Below, one piece after another: positions 8,498 to 16,309 of a stretch of DNA of 38,981 nucleotides; the first letter of the stretch is position 1, and the number at the start of each line of letters is the position of its first letter. The translations under genes were made by a program, and so were the position numbers. The notes under the pieces were generated by a model, which saw only the letters and a program-made list of their open reading frames with translations, ran no database searches and was not told where the DNA came from. The stretch is from assembly GCA_910585075.1 (NCBI GenBank), contig CAJUED010000037.1:1-38981 (forward strand). The letters run 5' to 3'. This stretch comes from an uncultured Lachnospiraceae bacterium. GTDB lineage: Bacteria > Bacillota > Clostridia > Lachnospirales > Lachnospiraceae.

Positions 8498-9811
8498 CTA
8501 TTCTACCACTCCATGCCCCAGCAAAAACTCCTTCACCAGTACATTCTGAGCCCCCAGCAGATGAATCTGGTCAAAGGTATACTCCTCCTCCAAATTTCCC
8601 TCCTCGTCGCAGACCACTTCATTCACATCTATATAAAAAATATGCTTATTATCCGCCAGGGTCGCTATGGCATTGTTCCTTGCATTGATATTGCCGTTGT
8701 TAAAAATAGCGTCTGACCCGCTCTTTTTTCCTGACACCCGCATGATCCCCATGATAAAGATTTTCGCATCCGGTTCCAGTTCCCGCAGGGTATCCACCAC
8801 CTCGGTATACTTCCCCATAAAATCCTCCGTGGTGCCTCTGCCCAATTCGTTAATCCCCAGCATCATATAAATCTTACCATAATCCTTATTTTCCAGAGCC
8901 TCGGGCACGGTACCCACTCCGCTGAATCTCTCCTCCAAGGCCTTATAAATGGTAAGGGAAGTCTCACAGCAAAAGTCCGCATGGTCCGCTAAATCCGTAT
9001 ATTCCTTCAAGCCCACAAACCGGGAATCCCCGATAAACAGCGCATCATCAAAATAACTCTCGTCCACCGTCTCAAATGCATAAGTTGCCGCACGGATAAC
9101 CCCTGCGTCCCCATATATATCCGCTGAAATATGATTGATATATTCCTCATGGGTGCTTTCCCGCAAAGGCGCCAGACGTTCAAAGCCCGCATCCTTCAGA
9201 GAATCCGAGGCCTTGTGCAGTGCATCCGCGCCGATACTGCCTGCATTCTGAGCCCCGGCGCCAGCTCCTTCCCGGTCTTCCCCGGACTGATCCTCACCGG
9301 ACTCCCCACCCGGATTTCCTTCCGCCCCGCTGCCTGCTTCAGAATTTCCTTCGGGGCTATTTTCGGAATCCGTCTCCGGAACACTTTCCGTATCTCCGGT
9401 CTCTGGATTTTCCCCGGCGTCCTCCTGGCCTTCTCCATTCCCGGACGCTGCAGTGCCATTTCCATCTCCGCCGGTTTCCCCGCTTTCATTTCCATCCGCC
9501 ATATCCCCTTCATCGGAGACATTCTCATTTACGGCTTCTTCACCGGAACTTTCTCCTTCGTTTTCATTTAAATCCTTTTCCGAATTCCCGGCTCCCGACG
9601 CCATCACCGGCGTACTCTCACCCGTAAAAATCTGCCATGGATAAATATCATCCTTCACCCCCGTAAACATAACCGACAAAAGCGGCGCCCCAAGCGGGTC
9701 ATATTCCTGCTGGGCATATATTGTTTTTTTACCCCCCAAAGCTATTATCGTAAAAAGCACTCCCGTGCTCAGTAAAAGTGCAAAAACAGGACATTTCTTC
9801 AAAAATTTCAT
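8498..9811 (-). CDS. Secreted SGNH/GDSL hydrolase with long acidic linker
   Basis: An extracytoplasmic SGNH-family esterase or acyl-transfer partner. Residues 8-26 form an uncleaved signal anchor or signal peptide. Residues about 72-190 are a low-complexity linker rich in E, G, S, D and N. The catalytic domain follows, with the nucleophile in FIGDSR (S263), a GINE block (N321) and the DQIH dyad (D414, H417). The 437-residue length is explained by the linker. GGAG precedes the ATG. It lies 105 nt downstream of an MBOAT acyltransferase gene. In AlgI/AlgJ and DltB/DltD-type systems, such pairs move acetyl or other acyl groups onto cell-envelope polymers, so I infer O-acylation of a wall glycan or exopolysaccharide. 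The acceptor is unknown. Confidence 0.85.
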   Translation of the reverse strand: MKFLKKCPVFALLLSTGVLFTIIALGGKKTIYAQQEYDPLGAPLLSVMFTGVKDDIYPWQIFTGESTPVMASGAGNSEKDLNENEGESSGEEAVNENVSDEGDMADGNESGETGGDGNGTAASGNGEGQEDAGENPETGDTESVPETDSENSPEGNSEAGSGAEGNPGGESGEDQSGEDREGAGAGAQNAGSIGADALHKASDSLKDAGFERLAPLRESTHEEYINHISADIYGDAGVIRAATYAFETVDESYFDDALFIGDSRFVGLKEYTDLADHADFCCETSLTIYKALEERFSGVGTVPEALENKDYGKIYMMLGINELGRGTTEDFMGKYTEVVDTLRELEPDAKIFIMGIMRVSGKKSGSDAIFNNGNINARNNAIATLADNKHIFYIDVNEVVCDEEGNLEEEYTFDQIHLLGAQNVLVKEFLLGHGVVE

Positions 9812-9828
9812 TTAAACTCCACTCCCAT

Positions 9829-9844
9829 CCGTATGCTTATACGG
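9829..9844. other. Small hairpin between MBOAT and SGNH genes
   Basis: CCGTAT and ATACGG form a 6-bp stem with loop GCTT in the 105-nt gap. It has no T tract, so it is more likely an mRNA stability or processing element than a terminator. Confidence 0.35.
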
Positions 9845-9916
9845 AATCAAAATCATCATTCGTATCTCCAATATCCCCACCGCCGCATCAATATCTGCTG
9901 TTATAAGTTTAATATA

Positions 9917-11293
9917 TTAAAAATTCAGATACATAAACGGATTTCCCGCACTGCATGACAGGAAATAAATGGACAACCAAAAAACACCTACCAAAGCCAG
10001 CACAATCACCGGATGTTTTTTATGCTTTTCATAAAATTCCCAAACCGCCGGAATACACAGCAGGATTCCCGCAATAAAATAAACGCTGTAATTTCGGGAA
10101 TATTTCATGATATCCTGCCCATTGACCGCAATTCCAGCCCCTCCGATAAAAGGAAAAAGACGTCCAAAATAAATTCCCAGCTGCTTAAGATCCGTTATGG
10201 CAAAAATGACCCAGGTAAGGGGAATCACCGCCAGCAGATAGACGTTCCCCAAAAACGGCACCTTCTGCAAAAACTTCCCATAAAGCAGCTTTTCCAAAAT
10301 AATGAGAAGACCAAGCACCCCGCCCCAAATCACATAATTGAGGCCATTCCCGTGCCAGATTCCCGTCAGCAGCCATACAACGGCCAGATTAAACACAAGC
10401 CGGCCCTTCCTGCACCTGCTTCCGCCAAGAGGAATGTACACATAATCCCGAAACCAGTTCCCCAGAGTCACATGCCATCTTCTGTAAAACTCCGAGATGC
10501 TTTTCGACGCATAAGGATGATTAAAATTTTCTATAAAGTCAAATCCAAGCATTACCATAATGCCCGATGCCATCAGCGAATACCCCCAGAAATCAAAGTA
10601 CAGCCGAAGTGAATAGCCAAAGGCTCCAAACCATGCAAGGGGCGTGGAAATACTCTGAAATCCAATCATCTGCAAATCATTCCATAAAATTGCCAGCCGG
10701 TCGGCCAAAAGCACCTTCATCCCAAGCCCTATCACAAAAAGTTTAAAACCATCCTCAAACTGCTCTAAACTATAAGTCCTCTGCAGACCAAACCCACCCT
10801 CATTATACCGCATAATGGGGCCTGAAACCACCTGGGGAAACATGGTAAAATACAGCGCCACATGCTGAAATTTCGGCTTATCCCAAATTTCCTTATGTAA
10901 AGTATCCACCTGATAGGATATCATTTTAAAAATATAAAAACTCAGCCCTAAGGGAAGCAGTTCATTGCTCACAAACACGGCAAGTCCTTTAAATACTGCA
11001 AGCAGCGCCACATCCACTATAACCGCCTCTATCATGCAGCGCCTGCGCCGTTTTTTCTGCCAGTCGCTTAATTGAAAGCCCTCGTTCAGCTTCCACATCC
11101 GCACCCCCATAAAGTAGTTGAACAAGGTGGCGGCAATCAGCACCAAAATGAAAACCGGCTCCCCCACGGCATAAAAAATAACGCTCCCCAAGAGCAGCAT
11201 AATATCCCTGTACTTTACGGGCGTTACGAAATATAAAATAAGAAAAACCGGCAAAAACCGGAACAAAAATTCCAAGCTGGAAAAACTGACCAT
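9917..11293 (-). CDS. MBOAT family O-acyltransferase (AlgI/DltB-like)
   Basis: A 458-residue polytopic membrane protein of the membrane-bound O-acyltransferase family. It has about ten hydrophobic segments, the conserved block SEFYRRWHVTLGNWFRDYVYIPLGG, whose H274 is one family histidine, and the invariant histidine in LTGIWHG (H314). These proteins take an acyl group from a cytoplasmic donor and pass it across the membrane to an acceptor, often with an extracellular SGNH partner. Such a partner is encoded next on the same strand. AGAGG lies about ten bases before the ATG at 11293. The leader immediately upstream is strongly structured and includes a possible 26-codon reading frame. The likely role is acetylation of an envelope polysaccharide. 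The exact target is not evident, because no glycosyltransferases or dltA/dltC lie nearby. Confidence 0.9.
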   Translation of the reverse strand: MVSFSSLEFLFRFLPVFLILYFVTPVKYRDIMLLLGSVIFYAVGEPVFILVLIAATLFNYFMGVRMWKLNEGFQLSDWQKKRRRRCMIEAVIVDVALLAVFKGLAVFVSNELLPLGLSFYIFKMISYQVDTLHKEIWDKPKFQHVALYFTMFPQVVSGPIMRYNEGGFGLQRTYSLEQFEDGFKLFVIGLGMKVLLADRLAILWNDLQMIGFQSISTPLAWFGAFGYSLRLYFDFWGYSLMASGIMVMLGFDFIENFNHPYASKSISEFYRRWHVTLGNWFRDYVYIPLGGSRCRKGRLVFNLAVVWLLTGIWHGNGLNYVIWGGVLGLLIILEKLLYGKFLQKVPFLGNVYLLAVIPLTWVIFAITDLKQLGIYFGRLFPFIGGAGIAVNGQDIMKYSRNYSVYFIAGILLCIPAVWEFYEKHKKHPVIVLALVGVFWLSIYFLSCSAGNPFMYLNF

Positions 11294-11311
11294 AGTTCAT
11301 ATACCTCTGCA

Positions 11312-11360
11312 ACCGTACAACCAACCCGCAATTTCTCAAAATTGCTGAAGTCCGTACGGT
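11312..11360 (-). promoter_or_regulatory. Nested stem-loops in the MBOAT leader
   Basis: An outer stem (ACCGTAC 11312-11318 with GTACGGT 11354-11360) encloses an inner perfect stem (GCAATTT 11328-11334 with AAATTGC 11339-11345, loop CTCA). On the minus strand the structure ends about 19 bases before the MBOAT start, so it could mask or present the ribosome binding site. No T tract follows. It matches no riboswitch class I recognise. Confidence 0.4.
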
Positions 11361-11416
11361 ATCTGTAAATCTGCCGAATGACTATCCGCATTTATCATTT
11401 GACCTGTAATATCCAT
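11336..11416 (-). CDS. Possible 26-residue leader peptide before MBOAT
   Basis: A short open frame starts with ATG at 11416, has AGGA eight bases upstream, and ends in TGA inside the inner stem of the leader structure at 11312-11360. The predicted peptide (MDITGQMINADSHSADLQ...) has no run of a single amino acid, so it does not look like a classical attenuator. It could be a coupling peptide, a small protein, or chance. I rate it low because nothing but position and the binding site supports it. Confidence 0.2.
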   Translation of the reverse strand: MDITGQMINADSHSADLQIPYGLQQF

Positions 11417-11574
11417 TTTAGCATTCCTGTTTTCATTCTACAAGGATGTTTTGACAGATTATTTTTCCATGCATAAAATTTTTTTAACCGCACAGACTAA
11501 AGTCAGCTGATACGCCTGAAATGGTACTTGGTTCGGCGTCAAAAAAATATTCCCGGAAAGGTATTCCTAAATTT

Positions 11575-12054
11575 ATGAGTGAACCTAAAAGCGAAGCGCA
11601 AAAAACCCTGGAAAAAGAATATGAAGAATATGTAAAAAAGATAACTCCCACCCACAATCTGTTCCTGCAGATGCTAAAGGCATTCATCACCGGCGGCATC
11701 ATATGCGTAATCGGCCAGCTTCTTTTAAATTTTGCCGGAAATCAGATGGGGATGGACAAAGACATGTCGGGCAGTTTCTGCTCCCTCATTTTAATCCTCA
11801 CAAGCGTTCTGCTCACCGGCTTTAACATTTATCCGTCTATTGTAAAATTCGGCGGTGCAGGCGCCCTGGTCCCTATCACAGGATTTGCCAATTCCGTAGC
11901 CGCCCCTGCCGTAGAATTTAAAAAGGAAGGCCAGGTGTTTGGTATCGGCTGCAAAATCTTTACCATCGCCGGACCTGTGATTTTGTACGGCATCTTTACA
12001 AGCTGGGCCCTTGGGCTTATCTACTGGGCCGGAAAGGCGGCAGGGATATGGTAA
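11575..12054 (+). CDS. spoVAC: Stage V sporulation protein AC
   Basis: A SpoVAC homologue, an inner-membrane component of the SpoVA channel that moves dipicolinic acid into the spore and out at germination. The 159-residue product has a charged N-terminus (SEPKSEAQKTLEKEYEEYVKK) and hydrophobic segments including FITGGIICVIGQLLL and LVPITGFANSVAAPAVEFKKEG, a signature of the family. The frame extends to 11521, but I favour the ATG at 11575, where AAAGG lies 13 bases upstream. That spacing is long, so the start is not firm. SpoVAC is usually followed by spoVAD and spoVAE. Here it stands alone, facing a converging DUF6062 gene. Another full spoVA operon may exist elsewhere. Confidence 0.88.
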   Translation: MSEPKSEAQKTLEKEYEEYVKKITPTHNLFLQMLKAFITGGIICVIGQLLLNFAGNQMGMDKDMSGSFCSLILILTSVLLTGFNIYPSIVKFGGAGALVPITGFANSVAAPAVEFKKEGQVFGIGCKIFTIAGPVILYGIFTSWALGLIYWAGKAAGIW

Positions 12055-12071
12055 GCGCACTTTACACAGAC

Positions 12072-12091
12072 GGCAGGGAAAGTTCCCTGCC
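12072..12091. terminator. Bidirectional hairpin between spoVAC and DUF6062 gene
   Basis: GGCAGGGA and TCCCTGCC form an 8-bp GC-rich stem with loop AAGT, placed between two converging stop codons. The flanking T content is only moderate, so termination strength is uncertain. Confidence 0.6.
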
Positions 12092-12100
12092 TGATTCTGT

Positions 12101-12862
12101 TTACTTATTCATTTTATAAGACGGGTCCGCCGGGTATCCGCCCTTTAATTTCTGCATACCCCTCTGCACCGCATCCCTTGAATTTTTCCAGTCCGCATCC
12201 TGATTCTTATAATCAAATTTCTCCACCAGCCAGCTTACATCCTCCGAAAGCCTGTCCATATTCTTTTCCATAAGCTCAAACATGGCAGGATAAAATTCCT
12301 TCTTTTCCTTATCGTTTAACCGGCTTTCCCCGTATTCGCACAAATCCCCGAAATGATGCAGGCAAAAGCCCTTGCCGCCTAAAATCCTCTTTTTAAAATC
12401 CTCGTCCTTCTTGTACATATAAAAGAAGGTATCCATATAGCGGTCATAAGTATCTGCAAACCGGTTACATATATAACAGGATTTTTCTTTTTCCCGCACC
12501 CACATACCGATAGAATTTTCCACTTCCCCGCTTTTCTTAAGCTTCCCCATAAAAGAAGACTTGGAGGGCACAAACTTTTTAAACTGCTCCTTCATTTCCT
12601 GATTGACCTTCATATAATGGGTCTTTAATATCCAGCCGTTTCCCAGCGTGTTCCCATAATCAAACATCTTCTTAAAATGCTCCCGGCAAAAACCTGCTTT
12701 GTCCGTGGCCTCCCGGATATCGCTTTCCATGTAAGAGGAGCCGGAGCCAAGAACAAAATCCAAAAGGTCTTGCTCCACCGCCCTTTCTATGTTGCAAAAT
12801 GGGCACTCATCCCCTGCGTTCACCGCATCATTTAACGGTATTGTGTAAAGTTTTTCTTTCAT
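12101..12862 (-). CDS. DUF6062 family protein with paired cysteine/histidine motifs
   Basis: A 253-residue cytoplasmic protein that I recognise as the DUF6062 family common in Lachnospiraceae. Its function is not known to me. The sequence seems internally duplicated. A CPFC motif near residue 22 pairs with FCREHF further on, and a second CYIC motif pairs with FCLHHFGDLCEYG. This C-x2-C plus C-x2-H arrangement would suit two metal-binding sites, but I have no direct evidence of metal binding. The start at 12862 is preceded by AAAGGGGG, which decides it over the upstream ATG at 12886. It lies 32 nt after a TetR-type regulator gene on the same strand and is probably co-transcribed with it, so the two may share a signal. 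Confidence 0.75.
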   Translation of the reverse strand: MKEKLYTIPLNDAVNAGDECPFCNIERAVEQDLLDFVLGSGSSYMESDIREATDKAGFCREHFKKMFDYGNTLGNGWILKTHYMKVNQEMKEQFKKFVPSKSSFMGKLKKSGEVENSIGMWVREKEKSCYICNRFADTYDRYMDTFFYMYKKDEDFKKRILGGKGFCLHHFGDLCEYGESRLNDKEKKEFYPAMFELMEKNMDRLSEDVSWLVEKFDYKNQDADWKNSRDAVQRGMQKLKGGYPADPSYKMNK

Positions 12863-12894
12863 ATTTCCCCCTTTTTCGTATATCATGCGCCCTT

Positions 12895-13500
12895 TTAGGA
12901 CTGATAGCTAAGCTTTCTCATCATATCCAGATACTGCTCCATCTCCTCATGATAAATTTCCGGTTGGAAGGAGCCGTTCATAAAGTGCTCCGCCATCAGC
13001 CCGTCCACCGTGTACTCGATCACCTTCGTCAGTTTTCCCACATCCGCCTCCGCCTTGAATTTGGAAAGATCGGCCCTGCCCATAATCTCCGCATACCGCT
13101 CAGGCAGAACTTCCCGCTTTTCCTCCGTCTCCAAAAGGGCTTCGCTGACATTTTCCTCCCTGCTCTTATTGAGGAACTGCATCATATAAGGATAATTTTT
13201 CATTACCTGAAGCTGAGAAAACTTAATCTGCCCCAGCAGCTTAAAATAATCCGTCTCCTCCTTTGACACCCCTGTAAAAAGCTCCAGCGTCACATACTTG
13301 ACACTGTAGTCATAAATAAAGGAGTAAAGCCCTAACTTGCTGATAAAATAATGAAAAAGCAGTCCCTTGCTGATGCCCGCCTCCCTCACAATGTCATCCG
13401 TACTGGCATGACCATATCCATTGATTGCAAAAACCTTGAGAGCGGCGTTTACCATCCTGTCCTGCTTTTCCTTTTTTAAGTCAAAAAATTTTTCATTCAT
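12895..13500 (-). CDS. TetR/AcrR family transcriptional regulator
   Basis: A 201-residue one-component repressor. The N-terminal helix-turn-helix region covers about residues 12-58 and has the usual TetR pattern (AALKVFAINGYGHASTDDIVREAGISKGLLFHYF). The C-terminal ligand and dimer domain has no recognisable specificity. The ATG at 13500 has GGGGT seven bases upstream, and it is preferred to the in-frame ATG at 13518. The DUF6062 gene follows after 32 nt. A near-perfect 12-bp inverted repeat lies 133 bases upstream in the divergent gap and is a plausible operator for this protein, which would make the gene autoregulated. It may also control the divergent gene at 13881. The ligand is unknown. 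Confidence 0.88.
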   Translation of the reverse strand: MNEKFFDLKKEKQDRMVNAALKVFAINGYGHASTDDIVREAGISKGLLFHYFISKLGLYSFIYDYSVKYVTLELFTGVSKEETDYFKLLGQIKFSQLQVMKNYPYMMQFLNKSREENVSEALLETEEKREVLPERYAEIMGRADLSKFKAEADVGKLTKVIEYTVDGLMAEHFMNGSFQPEIYHEEMEQYLDMMRKLSYQS

Positions 13501-13617
13501 AAAGTATACCCCAAACATAACCCGGACTGTGCCTGCCTCAGCGTGTCAGACAATCATTCCGCTGTCTATACGCTCAGCCTTCCACAGGCTTTTCTCCCCC
13601 CGGAGCGGTCAGCCCTG

Positions 13618-13647
13618 TTGACTTTTTCGGTCGAAGTGTAATATACA
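13618..13647 (+). promoter_or_regulatory. Possible sigma-A promoter overlapping the operator candidate
   Basis: TTGACT (13618-13623) and TATACA (13642-13647) are 18 bases apart. The -10 box falls inside the left arm of the palindrome at 13633-13668, which would suit repression. It points toward the acidic membrane protein gene at 13881, with a leader of over 200 nt. Confidence 0.35.
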
Positions 13648-13668
13648 AAATATAACATATTTCACTTC
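13633..13668. promoter_or_regulatory. Inverted repeat, candidate TetR operator
   Basis: GAAGTGTAATAT (13633-13644) and ATATTTCACTTC (13657-13668) are inverted copies matching at 11 of 12 positions, with a 12-base centre. Both lie in the gap between the TetR gene and the divergent gene at 13881. Assignment to the adjacent TetR protein is an inference from position and symmetry. Confidence 0.5.
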
Positions 13669-13818
13669 CCCCTTCAATCGTTTCAGGGAAACTTGTATGT
13701 CTCTTTTTTTCCTCCACTACATCTTGTACGCAACATTTTATTTGCAAAATTTATAGATTTTTTACACATATTCTCTTTTCATTTTTGCAGAATAGTATTA
13801 AGATATTAATAATATTAT

Positions 13819-13860
13819 CAAACGCCGCCACGCTTCGCGAGTCGGCTTATTGAGTAAAAA
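13819..13860 (+). repeat. Intergenic hairpin repeat, copy C
   Basis: Intact flanks TCAAACGC and GGCTTATTG enclose CACGC-TTC-GCGAG, a stem with one A-A mismatch. It lies immediately before the Shine-Dalgarno site of the gene at 13881, so it would be part of that mRNA leader. Confidence 0.7.
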
Positions 13861-13880
13861 CAACTGAAAGGAGTATCCTC

Positions 13881-14609
13881 ATGTCCAAAAAATTTGGAAA
13901 ATTCTTACTTTTCTCTGCTGTAGCCGGTGCTGCCGCTTACGGCACATACCATTATTTACAAAAGAAAGACGCAGTCCCTTCCTCTCCCATTGATGAGGAA
14001 ACTGATGACGATTTTGATGACTTTAGCGAAGACCTTGACGAGGATGTCCCCCCTGTAAAAGAACGTTCCTACGTATCCTTAAATCTGGACAAGGCGGAAG
14101 CCATCGCCCAGGAAGCCTTTCACAAGGCAAAGGAAGTGATTGCTGACTCTGTCCAGCAGGTGAAAGACACCGTAAGATCCGTAAAAGAAAATCAGGCGGG
14201 AGGCGAAAGCAATTTTACAGACCTGACCGCATTAAATAAAGAACAGACCGCATCCGCAGATGATGCTGACAGTCAGTCTGCTGACCCGGAAAACGCAGAT
14301 ACATCCACGGTGAATGTACCCGCACAGGAAACGATTGACGAGGAAGATGCCGCTGACAAGCCTGTTTTATCGGAAGATGCCGAAACCGCTTCTTCCATTC
14401 CGGAAGCAGATACCTCTAAGGAGCCTGAAACCGAATCCGCAAACCCGGCGGCTTCCCAGGAAACCGTATCTGCAGAAGATGAGACGGTAAATGCCACATC
14501 CGATACCCAGCCCTCCGCTCCCAAACCGGAACAGAGCGTTTCCTCTCAGGATGAAAAAAAGGTAAACATTAACGGACAGGTGGAAGATTTCTTTGACGAT
14601 ACTCCCTGA
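13881..14609 (+). CDS. Membrane-anchored acidic low-complexity protein
   Basis: A 242-residue protein of unknown function. A single hydrophobic helix at about residues 7-22 (FLLFSAVAGAAAYGTYHYL) is followed by a short basic stop, then a very acidic tail rich in D, E, S, A and T. Residues about 70-105 (KAEAIAQEAFHKAKEVIADSVQQV) could form an amphipathic helix, somewhat like YtxH-type stress proteins, though I see no firm match. AAAGGAG lies seven bases before the ATG. The gene diverges from the TetR gene, and a repeat copy sits in its leader. A 106-bp palindrome follows the stop codon and probably terminates it. The tail's composition suggests a disordered region on the cytoplasmic or wall side, depending on topology. 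Confidence 0.7.
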   Translation: MSKKFGKFLLFSAVAGAAAYGTYHYLQKKDAVPSSPIDEETDDDFDDFSEDLDEDVPPVKERSYVSLNLDKAEAIAQEAFHKAKEVIADSVQQVKDTVRSVKENQAGGESNFTDLTALNKEQTASADDADSQSADPENADTSTVNVPAQETIDEEDAADKPVLSEDAETASSIPEADTSKEPETESANPAASQETVSAEDETVNATSDTQPSAPKPEQSVSSQDEKKVNINGQVEDFFDDTP

Positions 14610-14623
14610 TACTTTGGGGTGCA

Positions 14624-14729
14624 AAAAGAGGCTGTCGCATTAAGAAAACCGTATACAGGATATTGCATTTCTGAAAGTCAGATATTCATATATCCTGTAT
14701 CTATTATTCTTATTGCGACAGCCTCTTTT
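14624..14729. repeat. 106-bp near-perfect palindrome (MITE-like, probable bidirectional terminator)
   Basis: Two arms of about 50 bases are inverted copies. The outer 16 bases (AAAAGAGGCTGTCGCA) match exactly, and further matched blocks are TAAGAA and ATACAGGATAT. The element fills most of the gap between the converging stops at 14609 and 14738, and its A-rich and T-rich ends would let it terminate in both directions. The size, symmetry and GAGGCTGT end also resemble a miniature transposable element. I see no clear target-site duplication. Confidence 0.7.
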
Positions 14730-14737
14730 ACTTGATA

Positions 14738-16189
14738 TCACATAGCCAGATAAGGCGCCCATGCCTTTTCAAGCAGTGCAAGCCCCTGCTCAAGCTCCCC
14801 TTCCTCCAAAGCGCCGTACCCCAGAAGGATTGTATTTTCATAGGCAGTATTTTTAATACTGTCCTGCCCCATACAGGCATCCGATATTCCGTAAAGTTTT
14901 ACTCCTTCTTGAGCCGCCGCCTCAATCAGTTCTTTTTCCGGTATTTTACTGCGGCTGGTCAGCAGAATGTGCAGCCCCGCATTTTCACCGGAAATCACAA
15001 ATTCCTTTTCAAAGGCTGAAAGATGCCCTAACAGAAAGTCATGCCTTGCTCTGTAAATCTTTCTCATTTTGTTCAGATACCGCTCAAAATATCCGTCCCT
15101 GATAAATTCATTTAAAATACGCTGGTCAATGCGGGACACTGTGGAGGCATAAAACCCGCAGTTTTTTCTGTATACCTGCAAAAGCTTCGGGGGCAGGACC
15201 ATATAGCCCACGCGGATTGCCGGCGCAATGGATTTTGAAAAAGTTCCCATATAGATAACTCTGCCCTCCCGGTCCGAAGCCTGCAGGGAAGGTATCGGTT
15301 TGCCTTTATACCTAAATTCGCTGTCGTAATCATCCTCAATGAGATAGCGGTCTTTTTCTTCCGCCGCCCATTTGAGCAGTTCGTGTCTCCTTCCGATAGG
15401 CATCACAACTCCGGTGGGATACTGATGGGAGGGCATTACGTAGGCCACCCTTGCACCGCTCTTTCTCAATTTCCCCACATCCATACCGTTTCCGTCCATG
15501 GGAAGTGCCTTAATCTCATAGGCAAAGGACTGAAAAACCCTGTAAGCCCGTTTATAAGTGGGATTTTCCATGGCAACGGGCACATGCCGTCCCAGAATCT
15601 TTTCCAGCAGCATAAAAAGATAGTCCGTTCCCGCCCCCACAATAATCTGTTCAGGGCTGCAATTTACCCCACGGGAAGAATGGAGATACCTGCTGATGGT
15701 TTCCCGCAGCTGTTCATCCCCCTGGGCATCTCCCAGGGCGAACATTTCACTGTTGGCATCCACCAGAATGTTTTTCGTAATCTTTTTCCACGTGGCATAG
15801 GGAAAATCTTTAAGACTCACTGCATGAGGGGAAAAATCATACAAGATATTTTCCCTTTCCGTCTTTTTGTCTCTCGATTTTTCCGCCCCTTCCGCCATGG
15901 ACGGGGACAAAGTATCCTCCTCCGAAAGATGGAAAAGTTCCTCCACATGGCTTACAAAGTATCCCCTGCAGGGTCTCGCCTCCACATATCCCTCCGCCAC
16001 CAGCTGGCCGTAGGCAAAGTCCACCGTACTTCTGGCCACCTGCAAATATTCGGACAGGGAACGGGTTGAGGGGAGCTTTTCACCCTCTAAAAGCTCCCCC
16101 CTTCTTATTTCATCACGTATATGCTCATAAATCTGCTGATAAAGACATCTCCCTTCTGTCTCTGTCAGCTGTATGGTCAAATCGTTCAT
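14738..16189 (-). CDS. MocR-type GntR/aminotransferase transcriptional regulator
   Basis: A 483-residue regulator that joins a GntR winged helix (about residues 10-80, with LYQQIYEHIRDEI and LPSTRSLSEYL) to a class I aminotransferase-like domain (about 115-480). The PLP-binding lysine is K319 in GTFSKSIAP, and the cofactor aspartate lies in IEDDYDSEFR. MocR proteins such as PdxR and GabR sense PLP or an amine adduct rather than carry out catalysis. GGAGGT lies close before the ATG. No pdxST or gab genes are adjacent, so the target is not evident. A PdxR-like role in vitamin B6 control is possible but unsupported here. It follows the DUF2225 gene by about 120 nt on the same strand. Confidence 0.9.
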   Translation of the reverse strand: MNDLTIQLTETEGRCLYQQIYEHIRDEIRRGELLEGEKLPSTRSLSEYLQVARSTVDFAYGQLVAEGYVEARPCRGYFVSHVEELFHLSEEDTLSPSMAEGAEKSRDKKTERENILYDFSPHAVSLKDFPYATWKKITKNILVDANSEMFALGDAQGDEQLRETISRYLHSSRGVNCSPEQIIVGAGTDYLFMLLEKILGRHVPVAMENPTYKRAYRVFQSFAYEIKALPMDGNGMDVGKLRKSGARVAYVMPSHQYPTGVVMPIGRRHELLKWAAEEKDRYLIEDDYDSEFRYKGKPIPSLQASDREGRVIYMGTFSKSIAPAIRVGYMVLPPKLLQVYRKNCGFYASTVSRIDQRILNEFIRDGYFERYLNKMRKIYRARHDFLLGHLSAFEKEFVISGENAGLHILLTSRSKIPEKELIEAAAQEGVKLYGISDACMGQDSIKNTAYENTILLGYGALEEGELEQGLALLEKAWAPYLAM

Positions 16190-16309
16190 CCTTACCTCCG
16201 ACGCCCGGTGTAAACTTCACCTTAATGGTCTGCTGTCAGTCTTTCCCTCAAAAGCAAACGGCTTTCATTTTTATATGGCAGTTCGGTCTGCGGCTTTACA
16301 CCTGCCTGT

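Noticed and set aside
11434..11440. CATTCTA as a sigma-F/G -10 box for spoVAC
   Set aside because: The -10 match is suggestive, but no acceptable -35 box lies at the right distance.
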